A stretch of DNA of 64,000 bases from Chitinophaga rhizosphaerae (GTDB lineage Bacteria; Bacteroidota; Bacteroidia; Chitinophagales; Chitinophagaceae). The notes below the pieces were generated by a model. That model made no database searches and was not told the DNA's origin. It saw only the letters and a list, made by a program, of their open reading frames with translations. The translations under genes were made by a program, and so were the position numbers. The stretch is from positions 1 to 64,000 of the forward strand of contig NZ_RXLO01000008.1 in the NCBI RefSeq assembly GCF_003958645.1, in the 5' to 3' direction. Shown here one piece after another: positions 17,451 through 24,561 of the stretch (its first letter is position 1; each line of letters begins with the position of its first letter).

Positions 17451-18779
17451 TCAGCGTTTCTTCGGCCGTTTTTTCGGTTTGCCGTATTTCAGCTGCATTT
17501 TTTCCTTGTGGCTGACTTTCACGTTCACCTTTTTGTTCTTTTCCAGCTTTTCGTGGAACGCGCCGCCGCCTTCGGTGGTGCTGCGCAGTTTCAGCTTGAT
17601 GTTGGGAACGATGACTTCCGGGATTTCGGATTTGATGAGGACCGTCGAAATCTCCACTTCGGCGGGGATCGCCTCCACCGGAACTTCGAACTTCATAAGC
17701 GTTTCGGCTTGCTGAAGCAGGGGCAATTCCTTTTCCGTCACGAAGGTAAGGGCATTGCCTTCCGCGTCTTTACGGCCCGTACGGCCAATGCGGTGGATGT
17801 AGTTTTCGGGGGATTCGGGCATGTCGAAGTTGATGACATGAGACACCTCGGCGATGTCGAGCCCGCGGGCCATGATATCGGTCGCAATCAGCACCCGGAA
17901 CACGCCTTCGCGGAACTGGCGGACGCTGTTGAAACGGAAATTCTGGTCTTTGTTGGAGTGGATCACCCCCACTGCGCCCGGCATGTGCTCCGCCATTTTT
18001 TCGTAGAGTTCATCGGCCAGGGCTTTGGTAGACGCGAAAACGAGCACCTTGCTCATATCCGGCCGGTTCAGCAGCAGGTATTCCAGCAAATTGACTTTCG
18101 TATTGAAATTGGGGACGTGATAAACGGTTTGCCGGATGTTGGCCAGCGGCGTTCCTGCCGGTGCCGCCTCTATCACGGTGGGGTTATGGAAGAAATCGTG
18201 GATGATGGCGTCTACCTCGGGCGTCATGGTGGCGGAAAACATAAGGTTCTGCCGGCGAACGGGCAGCATGTCGAGCACACGGGTGAGCTGGGGGCGGAAT
18301 CCGAGGTTCAGCATTTCGTCGACCTCATCGATCACGAGCCGCTTGATGCTTTTCATCTTGAGGGCGCCGCTGAGGATCAGGTCTACCAGCCTTCCCGGTG
18401 TTGCCACCACGATGTCGATTTTGCCGTCGGCCGCTGCCATCTGGCCTTTCATGTTCACGCCGCCGTAAAAACCGGCGGTTTCGACAGACATGTATTTGGT
18501 GAGTTGTTTCACGGCCGTGGTCACCTGTTCCACGAGCTCGCGGGTGGGAACGAGGATCAGCACCTGGGGATAGCGTTCCCGGGCGAACGACCACAGCCTC
18601 AGGCAGGGCAGCAGATAGGCGAAAGTCTTACCCGTGCCCGTTTGCGCGATGCCGCACACGTCCTGACCGGACATCACCACGGAGAATGCTTTTTCCTGGA
18701 TGGTGGTGGGCGTGGTAACGCCCAGGTCTTCCAGGGCGTTCAGCAAAGGCTTGTTCAGATTTAAATCCTCGAATGTCAT
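17451..18779 (-). CDS. DEAD-box RNA helicase with a DEVD motif II
   Basis: 442 residues from ATG 18779; the longer frame start at 18818 is upstream of the promoter-like box. Motifs in order: Q-motif region (FEDLNLNKPLL...TPTTIQ), Walker A AQTGTGKT (45-52), PTREL (78-82), motif II DEVD (151-154, where the family usually has DEAD), SAT (182-184), RGLDI and HRIGRTGR. The tail is very basic (KKRPKKR). It resembles RhlE-type helicases that remodel RNA in ribosome assembly, decay or cold adaptation. Val in place of Ala in motif II is seen in some family members and should keep ATPase activity. The 3' end converges with the radical SAM gene. Confidence 0.92.
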   Translation of the reverse strand: MTFEDLNLNKPLLNALEDLGVTTPTTIQEKAFSVVMSGQDVCGIAQTGTGKTFAYLLPCLRLWSFARERYPQVLILVPTRELVEQVTTAVKQLTKYMSVETAGFYGGVNMKGQMAAADGKIDIVVATPGRLVDLILSGALKMKSIKRLVIDEVDEMLNLGFRPQLTRVLDMLPVRRQNLMFSATMTPEVDAIIHDFFHNPTVIEAAPAGTPLANIRQTVYHVPNFNTKVNLLEYLLLNRPDMSKVLVFASTKALADELYEKMAEHMPGAVGVIHSNKDQNFRFNSVRQFREGVFRVLIATDIMARGLDIAEVSHVINFDMPESPENYIHRIGRTGRKDAEGNALTFVTEKELPLLQQAETLMKFEVPVEAIPAEVEISTVLIKSEIPEVIVPNIKLKLRSTTEGGGAFHEKLEKNKKVNVKVSHKEKMQLKYGKPKKRPKKR

Positions 18780-18785
18780 AGCCGG

Positions 18786-18793
18786 CAAAATTA
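18786..18793 (-). promoter_or_regulatory. -7 box TAATTTTG of the DEAD-box helicase gene
   Basis: Exact TAnnTTTG match on the minus strand (18793-18786), 6 bases before the ATG at 18779, so the message would be nearly leaderless. Confidence 0.5.
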
Positions 18794-19102
18794 CGCCGAT
18801 TCCTGCTGAAATCGGCATCCATCCGCGAAAAACACAATTCCTGCGGTGGAAATAGAAGGTATTACAATATTGAATTTCAATACTTTAACTATCTCAAACT
18901 GCATTCCGGAAAAAAAATCCGCCGTCCCGCATGATAAAAATATTACATTCGCCCACCCTCAGCGCGGCCGGCGAAGGCGAAAGCGTATCCGGGCGTGCGG
19001 GGAACAACTGTTTACATTTACAATCAACCTACAACTGACGTCTAAAACGCGCCACAGGAGCGCATATGCCATACTTTCAACCAAACTGATCCTTATTCCG
19101 CT
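18794..19102. other. Divergent intergenic region, no gene seen
   Basis: About 310 bases between the DEAD-box gene and the LTA-synthase-like gene. A plus-strand frame at 18846-19106 has no recognisable protein features and overlaps the next start. No hairpin terminator or RNA signature stands out. It contains one TACATTTA (near match to the -7 box) about 90 bp before the next gene. Confidence 0.35.
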
Positions 19103-21055
19103 ATGAAATTACCAGGTAAAAACACATTTGGTTTATTGCTGCGCTTTGGCGGCATGATGTTATTACTTTCCTTTATCGTCCGGATGGCGCTGCTGATATG
19201 GTCGTGGCAGGATGCAGCCATCGGTTTCGCATCGTTTTTCCGCGTGCTGGGTTACGGGCTGCTGTTCGACATCGGGGTGGCGGTCTTTTTCAGCCTGCCA
19301 TACGCGTTGTACCTCGTGCTGATGCCAGCGAAATGGAACGATACGTTCGTGAACCGGGCCTTTACGTATGTGGGGTTCTTCCTCACCACGCTCATCCTCA
19401 TGTTCTCGTTTTTCGCGGAGTTCACGTTCTGGGAGGAGTTCGGGAGCCGTTTCAATTTCATTGCGGTGGATTACCTGATCTACACGTACGAGGTGATCAA
19501 CAACATCAACGAATCGTACCCGCTGCCGGTCCTTATCGGCTCCATGCTGGCGATCACGGCGGTGCTGATGTGGACCTTCGTGCGGCGGGGCTGGTTCCGG
19601 ATGGCGTTCAGGGGCCAATCGGCTTTCCTGCAGCGGGTCTCCGTGCTGGCGACCCTCGTGATCATTGCGGCGGTCTATGCTTTGTGGGTGCCCAATGCGC
19701 TCGCTGAAAACGGCAAGAACCGGTACCAGGACGAGCTTGCCAAAGCGGGTGTATATTCCTTCTTCTCCGCCTTCAAAAACAACGAACTGAATTACGAACA
19801 TTTTTACCGGCTCATCGATAATAAGGAAGCCTTCGCCACGATGCGCCACCAGCTCGGCGATAGCCTTTCCACCTTCGACAGGAAGGATTTCTCCATCCGC
19901 CGGAGCATCAACGATAGCGGAGACGCCGTTCGCCCGAACGTCATCCTCGTGACCATCGAAAGCCTCAGCGCCGATTTCCTGGGCAGGTTCGGCAATACCA
20001 ACGGCTTAACCCCCGTGCTCGATTCCCTGGCCAGGGAAAGCATCGTTTTCACGAACATGTACGCCACCGGAACGCGGACCGTCCGCGGGATGGAAGCCCT
20101 CACGCTCGCGGTGCCGCCAACACCCGGCAGCAGCATCGTGCGGAGGCCCGGTAACGAAAACCTCAGTACCGTAGGCGCCATTTTCCGCCAGCAGGGCTAC
20201 GCCACCGGGTTCTTTTACGGTGGAGACGGGTTCTTCGACAACATGAACAAATTCTTCGGCAGCAACGGCTACGCCATTACGGATAAAGGGCGGAACATGC
20301 TGGTAGACGATGAGATCGATTCCGCCCGCACCACCATCCCCGATTCCCTCATCCACTTCCGCAACGCCTGGGGCATCTGCGACGAAGACCTCTATCACAC
20401 CGTCATCCGCGACGCAGACGCCAGGCACGCCGCCGGCAAACCATTCTTCGATTTCGTGATGACCACCTCCAACCACCGGCCCTTCACTTACCCGGAAGGG
20501 AAAATCGATATCCCTTCGGGATCGGGGCGCGATGGCGCGGTGAAATATACCGACTATGCGATCGGGCAATTCCTCAAAACGGCCCGCACGAAACCCTGGT
20601 TCAACAATACCGTCATCATTTTCGTGGCCGATCATTGCGCCAGCAGCGCAGGCAAAAACGAAATCGACATCTCGAAATACCACATTCCCGCCATCGTCTG
20701 CAACCTTCCCGGCACAGGCGCCATGGAAATCGGGAAAATGTGTTCCCAGATCGATCTGTTCCCGACCCTGTTCTGTATGCTGAACTGGGATTATTCCAGC
20801 AATTTATACGGACAGAACGTCCTCAGCCCGAATTATACGGAACGGATCATGCTCGGCACTTACCAGAAGCTGGCGTATATGAAAAACGACCGCCTGGTGA
20901 TCCTGAGCCCGCAACAGGTAGTGGAAACTTTCCGGTACAACAAGGCGTCCAACGAACAGGTGCCCGTGCCGGCCGACCAGCCGCTGGTGAAGGAAGCCAT
21001 CGCCAATTACCAGACGGCCTACTACCTTTTCAAACACGGAGGTATGAAATTATAA
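19103..21055 (+). CDS. LTA synthase-like membrane phosphoglycerol/sulfatase-fold transferase
   Basis: 650 residues. Five hydrophobic membrane segments fill the first ~200 residues, followed by a large extracytoplasmic alkaline-phosphatase-superfamily domain. Key sites: metal ligand Glu in VILVTIESLSAD (about 286), the catalytic Thr region TGTRTVRGM (about 322-330) and the metal site VADHC (about 507-511). This is the layout of LtaS and of MdoB/OpgB-type enzymes that transfer phosphoglycerol or phosphoethanolamine to a glycan or lipid. Gram-negative Bacteroidota lack lipoteichoic acid, so the acceptor is probably an envelope glycolipid or glycan (inference). A terminator follows 28 bp after the stop. 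Confidence 0.88.
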   Translation: MKLPGKNTFGLLLRFGGMMLLLSFIVRMALLIWSWQDAAIGFASFFRVLGYGLLFDIGVAVFFSLPYALYLVLMPAKWNDTFVNRAFTYVGFFLTTLILMFSFFAEFTFWEEFGSRFNFIAVDYLIYTYEVINNINESYPLPVLIGSMLAITAVLMWTFVRRGWFRMAFRGQSAFLQRVSVLATLVIIAAVYALWVPNALAENGKNRYQDELAKAGVYSFFSAFKNNELNYEHFYRLIDNKEAFATMRHQLGDSLSTFDRKDFSIRRSINDSGDAVRPNVILVTIESLSADFLGRFGNTNGLTPVLDSLARESIVFTNMYATGTRTVRGMEALTLAVPPTPGSSIVRRPGNENLSTVGAIFRQQGYATGFFYGGDGFFDNMNKFFGSNGYAITDKGRNMLVDDEIDSARTTIPDSLIHFRNAWGICDEDLYHTVIRDADARHAAGKPFFDFVMTTSNHRPFTYPEGKIDIPSGSGRDGAVKYTDYAIGQFLKTARTKPWFNNTVIIFVADHCASSAGKNEIDISKYHIPAIVCNLPGTGAMEIGKMCSQIDLFPTLFCMLNWDYSSNLYGQNVLSPNYTERIMLGTYQKLAYMKNDRLVILSPQQVVETFRYNKASNEQVPVPADQPLVKEAIANYQTAYYLFKHGGMKL

Positions 21056-21083
21056 TACACCCAACCTACCACTGTTGCACCTT

Positions 21084-21118
21084 GGCCCGAACGCTTTATT
21101 TGGCGGTTCGGGCCTTTT
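21084..21118 (+). terminator. Terminator of the LTA-synthase-like gene
   Basis: 9-bp GC-rich stem (21084-21092 with 21106-21114) followed by TTTT, 29 bases past the stop codon. Confidence 0.8.
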
Positions 21119-21140
21119 AACTGCCCGTCTGATGCAATGC

Positions 21141-21171
21141 AAAGGCCCGGACCTCATCGGTCCGGGCCTTT
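21141..21171. terminator. Bidirectional terminator before the YceI gene end
   Basis: Perfect 13-bp inverted repeat AAAGGCCCGGACC/GGTCCGGGCCTTT with a 5-base loop. It serves the minus-strand YceI gene that ends at 21197. Confidence 0.75.
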
Positions 21172-21196
21172 GCCGTATGGGAATGTTTCCCGGAAA

Positions 21197-21823
21197 TTAT
21201 TTATTGGCTACCAGCTCCACGTCGATGGTGAAATCGTCGTAGATCGTTTTGTCGCCCAGGTTCTCGAAGAAGCTCTTGGAGCGGTACTTGATGTCGAATT
21301 TGGTACGGTCGATGGTGATGGTGGCTTTGGCGTTCAGCTGGCTGCCGTTCACGACTACGGTAGCGGGGAAGCTGATGGGCTGCGTGATGCCCTTGATGGT
21401 GAGGTTGCCGGTGATATCGTACGCATTGCCGGATTTCTTGTTGGCGGAAGTGATGGTGAACGTGGCGTTCGGGTGTTTTTCCACGGAGAAGAAATCATCG
21501 CTTTTCAGGTGATTGAGCAGGCGGGCGTTACCGTTGGCGTCTTTGATATCTTCCACGGTCATGCTGCGGGTATCGATGGTGAAGGAGCCGCCTTTCAGGG
21601 TGGAGCCGTCTACCTGCAGATCGCCGCCGGAGATGGAAATGGAACCGTTATGGGAGCCGGTCACTTTTTTGGCGAGCCAGGCAACTTTACTTTTGGGACC
21701 GTCTACCTTGAAGGCAACGGGGGCGGCTTCGTTTTTGAAGGCAGGAGCGTTGGACACGGGAGCGTTGAACGACATCAGCACGGCCGCGCCGCTGATAAAG
21801 AGGATGGTAGTAAGTTTACGCAT
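21197..21823 (-). CDS. YceI-family periplasmic lipid-binding protein
   Basis: 208 residues with a signal peptide (first ~26 residues, MRKLTTILF start). The mature part is a YceI lipocalin-like barrel: FKVDGPKSKVAW near the N-terminus, a GGSFTIDTRSM segment in the middle, then DDFFSVEKHPNATF and GNLTIKGITQPISF. YceI proteins bind polyprenoid or fatty molecules in the periplasm; the exact ligand is unknown. Transcribed alone; a bidirectional terminator lies 26 bp past the stop. Confidence 0.92.
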   Translation of the reverse strand: MRKLTTILFISGAAVLMSFNAPVSNAPAFKNEAAPVAFKVDGPKSKVAWLAKKVTGSHNGSISISGGDLQVDGSTLKGGSFTIDTRSMTVEDIKDANGNARLLNHLKSDDFFSVEKHPNATFTITSANKKSGNAYDITGNLTIKGITQPISFPATVVVNGSQLNAKATITIDRTKFDIKYRSKSFFENLGDKTIYDDFTIDVELVANK

Positions 21824-21919
21824 GTGATGGTTTGATTTGTATGATCCAATATACTGCAGGATCGATAACTTTCACATTTGTTTTACAAACATTTCACATA
21901 AGTTTTACATTCTGACGGG

Positions 21920-21927
21920 TACTTTAG
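21920..21927 (+). promoter_or_regulatory. -7-like box TACTTTAG of the candidate small RNA
   Basis: One base away from TAnnTTTG (A for T at position 7). The same TAnnTTAG form precedes two protein genes in this window (26341 and 49407). It ends 7 bases before the first base of the predicted RNA stem. Confidence 0.4.
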
Positions 21928-21930
21928 CGG

Positions 21931-22113
21931 CATGATCGTTCGCAGGTCTCCTCCGCCATTCTAAGGCCTGGCAATTTGCCGGTCTTTCATCCGCCCAAAA
22001 AAGCCCCTGAACGAACGGTCCTGTAAAACCCATTGCAACGCCTGACCCAGTGCAAAAGATATTCGAACCGTGGCGTACGAGCCGGTTCCCTCTCCCGGGG
22101 AACCGGTTTTTTT
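21931..22113 (+). ncRNA. Candidate ~183-nt structured small RNA, family not recognised
   Basis: A plus-strand transcription unit lies between two minus-strand genes. A -7-like box at 21920-21927 is followed by a start near 21931. The first bases form a long-range stem: GATCGTTCG-CAGG (21934-21946) pairs with CCTG-aa-CGAACGGTC (22006-22020), 13 bp with one G-U and a two-base bulge. Inside is a nested hairpin AAGGCC-T-GGCAA/TTGCC-GGTCTT (about 21963-21986). Beyond are a TTGCA/TGCAA hairpin (22033-22055) and a perfect 9-bp terminator (22082-22090 with 22098-22106) with seven U. ACGGT in the first stem could instead pair with ACCGT at about 22067-22071, so two folds are possible. No reading frame fits. 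Size is in the range of 6S RNA, but the 5' and 3' ends do not pair with each other as 6S requires. Confidence 0.55.
22082..22113 (+). terminator. Terminator of the candidate small RNA
   Basis: Perfect 9-bp stem, 7-base loop and seven T. It points along the plus strand, where there is no protein gene upstream for 1 kb, and so supports a separate RNA transcript. Its T-run overlaps the stop codon of the minus-strand gene ending at 22112. Confidence 0.8.
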
Positions 22114-22924
22114 ATGGCTGGTTGATATCGCCCAGGTTCACTTTCCGCCTTTCCTTGACGATGATATGCGTGGTATGGGTAAACACCTTGTCGCCGTTCC
22201 CGTATTCCAGGAGCATTTCCAGGGGCATCACCACCGGCGGGTACGATCCTTCGCGCCGCATCCGTTCGATCTGTAATTTGAAATGATCGGGCATGAGGGA
22301 ATAACCGGGGAAAACGGAATGCGGATCGAGGGGGATCCATACGTAAGCCGTCACTTTCATATGCGAGGTGTTCACCACCCGCGGGTCGTGGCGCAGGTTC
22401 TGTGCTACATACTCCTCACAGGCCACGCCGGCGATCACTTTTTTGGACCCCGTGCGCAGGAGCTCGCTCAGATAGCCGATCTCTCCGGGGTAAACGGGCT
22501 CCATCCCCTCCAGCTCCAGCCTCGACTTGTCTCCACTCGCTACACCCGCCACACCGGCCAGTTTCAGCTGTGATTCCTTTTCAAAATCCCCGAAAAAATA
22601 ATACTTCGTTCCCGTACTGCGGCTTTTGAGCTGGATGTTGAACGCCGCCTGGGTGCTGCTGTAATAAATGACGATGTCTTCCCCGCCATCTATCACCCGC
22701 TGGTTCCCCTGGAAAGCCTCGCTTTCCTGGTACACGGCCCAGTCGTATTCGTAAGCGGAATCGATGCTAACGGCCTCGTCGCCCCCGATGATCAGCGTGG
22801 GATCGGGCGTTGCGGGCACTTCCTCCGCGGCTTTCTTCTTTCCCGTAATTTTCTTCAAAAGCTGTGCGTGCGCGGAAAACGCGAGCAGCGAAACGAGCGC
22901 CGCCGTAATAATAGGTATTTTCAT
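22112..22924 (-). CDS. Exported DUF4412-like protein
   Basis: 270 residues from ATG 22924, chosen because it begins a normal signal peptide (MKIPIITAALVSLLAF...AHAQ); the frame continues to 22957. The mature part has features of the DUF4412 group found in Bacteroidota: a GEDIVIYYSS segment, a central GKKVIAGVACEEYV-like motif (actual: SKKVIAGVACEEYV) and a late MPLEMLLEYGNGDK segment that describes a polypeptide used in lipoprotein-like cell-surface proteins. Function unknown. It has no terminator of its own on its strand; the small RNA terminator points the other way. Confidence 0.65.
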   Translation of the reverse strand: MKIPIITAALVSLLAFSAHAQLLKKITGKKKAAEEVPATPDPTLIIGGDEAVSIDSAYEYDWAVYQESEAFQGNQRVIDGGEDIVIYYSSTQAAFNIQLKSRSTGTKYYFFGDFEKESQLKLAGVAGVASGDKSRLELEGMEPVYPGEIGYLSELLRTGSKKVIAGVACEEYVAQNLRHDPRVVNTSHMKVTAYVWIPLDPHSVFPGYSLMPDHFKLQIERMRREGSYPPVVMPLEMLLEYGNGDKVFTHTTHIIVKERRKVNLGDINQP

Positions 22925-22976
22925 AGGTCCAGCGTAAGGCGCCGGAAAAATACTCATATTATTTTAAATCGCAATA

Positions 22977-23954
22977 CTAACTCACCATGAGGCTGCAGCC
23001 GCGCAGGGCAGACCGGTCTAGCCGGCCGAGCACTTCAAAGCTGCCGTCTGCATGGATTTTGCCGATATCGTCGGTGGCGATGAAGGAGCAGGAATGGATA
23101 TTGGCGAGATCGACGACGTTGATGACGCCGGCGGCGGATGCGGAACTGAGCTGGAAGGGATCGTTTTCGTCGCGCACGAGCACTTTCATCCACGGCGGGC
23201 AATTGAACACGCCGTTGCCTTTGGAATAGGCCTGGGACAGGAGCTCCGTCATACCATATTCCGCGTGGATGGCCGGGGTGCCGAGGCGTTCCTGCAGAAA
23301 GGCGTGCAGTTCCTGGCGGGTCCATTCTTCGCGGCGGCCTTTCATGCCGCCGGTTTCCATGACGATGGTATGGCGCAGGTCCATCCGGTGGTCCTCCGCG
23401 AAATCGAGCAATCCGAACGTGACGCCGATGAGCAGGGTGGGTTGCCGGCGGGCTTCGAGGGCCAGCAGGGTATCGGCGAGCTTTTCGTGCTCATAAAGGT
23501 AAAACCCGCTTTCGGGGCGGCGGCTGCGGCGGATCATGTCTTCCACCATATAAACCAGCGACGAATTTTTCCTTTCGAGGTAGGACGGCAGGAGGCCCAG
23601 TACTACGAAGTCTTCCACCGGCCCGTAAAACCTGCGGAAAGCGTCGAGAAAACTGCGTGTATAGAGGTCCGTATCCTTTACTTCGTGGCGGCTGTTGACG
23701 GTCTGGGTAGTGCCGCTGCTTTCGAAGGTGACGGCCGGTTCGAATTCGCCGGTCACGATGCGGTGGGTCTTGAAGAACGAAATGGGGAGATACGGTACCT
23801 GTTCGGGGGTGCTGACGGTGGAGGGGTCTACCTTCAGCAAGTCCACATAAGCCCTGTACAGCGCGTTACCGGCGTATTGGTGCCTGAAAATAGCAGGCAC
23901 GAGGGCCATCGGGTCCTTTTCCGTAAATATCCTGGCGGCAAGTTCGTCCTTCAT
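22977..23954 (-). CDS. LuxE/PaaK-family acyl-protein synthetase-like enzyme
   Basis: 325 residues. It resembles the LuxE acyl-protein synthetase group within the adenylate-forming (ANL) enzymes: VPYLPISFFKTHRI near residue 50, FESSGTTQ as the phosphate-binding loop (about residues 77-84), HAEYGMTELLSQAY and the TDDIGKIHADGSFEVLGR segment near the end. LuxE itself activates a fatty acid for luminescence, but no other lux gene is present. In Bacteroidota such orphan proteins are probably used to activate acyl groups for lipid or polysaccharide synthesis (inference). A -7 box TAAATTTG lies 9 bases upstream of the ATG. Confidence 0.8.
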   Translation of the reverse strand: MKDELAARIFTEKDPMALVPAIFRHQYAGNALYRAYVDLLKVDPSTVSTPEQVPYLPISFFKTHRIVTGEFEPAVTFESSGTTQTVNSRHEVKDTDLYTRSFLDAFRRFYGPVEDFVVLGLLPSYLERKNSSLVYMVEDMIRRSRRPESGFYLYEHEKLADTLLALEARRQPTLLIGVTFGLLDFAEDHRMDLRHTIVMETGGMKGRREEWTRQELHAFLQERLGTPAIHAEYGMTELLSQAYSKGNGVFNCPPWMKVLVRDENDPFQLSSASAAGVINVVDLANIHSCSFIATDDIGKIHADGSFEVLGRLDRSALRGCSLMVS

Positions 23955-23962
23955 AGCGACGG

Positions 23963-23970
23963 CAAATTTA
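23963..23970 (-). promoter_or_regulatory. -7 box TAAATTTG of the LuxE-like gene
   Basis: Exact TAnnTTTG match on the minus strand, 8 bases before the start codon at 23954. Confidence 0.5.
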
Positions 23971-24028
23971 CGAATCCCGGGCGTTTATGTAACAAACCAT
24001 GCTGCCGCAGCGTTAAATAACCGGGCAC

Positions 24029-24059
24029 TTTGCCTTTTGCCTAATTTAATGTACGTTTG
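24029..24059 (+). promoter_or_regulatory. Complete Bacteroidota-type promoter before 24064
   Basis: TTTG at 24029-24032, a 19-base spacer, then TACGTTTG at 24052-24059. This is the best full match to the -33/-7 promoter consensus in the window. The box ends 4 bases before the ATG. Confidence 0.6.
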
Positions 24060-24063
24060 TCAT

Positions 24064-24519
24064 ATGAAGAAAATCCTCATTCTCTCTGCGTTATCGCTCG
24101 TGGCATTCCTGGGATGTAAAAAGGATAAGGACGGCGGCACCAAGCCCATCCTCACCTTTAAATCCGCCACCACTCTCGACGTTCCCAAGGAGATGGAAGA
24201 GGTTTTGCTTTACTTCAATGTGAAAGACGGCGACGGCGACCTCGAAGGCAACTGGCACGTGGTGGAACTTTTCCATTATCCGGACCCCGAAAAGTTCGAC
24301 GTCATGCCGCTTCCCAAACTGGAATCCCATAAAGGCACGAAGATCGATGCCGAAATGATCCTTATCCTGAGCGACGTGCGCCAGGGCAACTTTCTGCCTC
24401 TCCACTGGCCCGATCCGGTATATAATCCCGACACCGTTCAATACAAGATATTCGTGACCGATAACGCAGGTAATTCCAGCGATACGATTGTCACTCCCAA
24501 GATCGTTCTCCGCCGCTAA
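24064..24519 (+). CDS. Small lipoprotein of unknown function
   Basis: 151 residues from ATG 24064 with a lipoprotein signal (lipobox AFLGC, Cys at 18) followed by a lysine/aspartate-rich linker. The mature domain has the look of an extracellular beta-sandwich (VKDGDGDLEGNWHV, VTDNAGNSSDTI), similar to domains that describe a difference between two states in surface lipoproteins. No family could be named. It precedes the carboxylase gene by 42 bp on the same strand. Confidence 0.8.
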   Translation: MKKILILSALSLVAFLGCKKDKDGGTKPILTFKSATTLDVPKEMEEVLLYFNVKDGDGDLEGNWHVVELFHYPDPEKFDVMPLPKLESHKGTKIDAEMILILSDVRQGNFLPLHWPDPVYNPDTVQYKIFVTDNAGNSSDTIVTPKIVLRR

Positions 24520-24561
24520 AACGTTGCTCGTGAATGACCGGCTTTCCGTACATTTACATTT

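Noticed and set aside
18846..19106. 86-residue plus-strand frame before the LTA-synthase-like gene
   Set aside because: Basic, low-complexity translation with no start support; it overlaps the start of a well-supported gene.
21931..22113. Calling the plus-strand RNA 6S RNA or a riboswitch
   Set aside because: Ends do not pair as in 6S, and no gene lies downstream in the same direction for a riboswitch.
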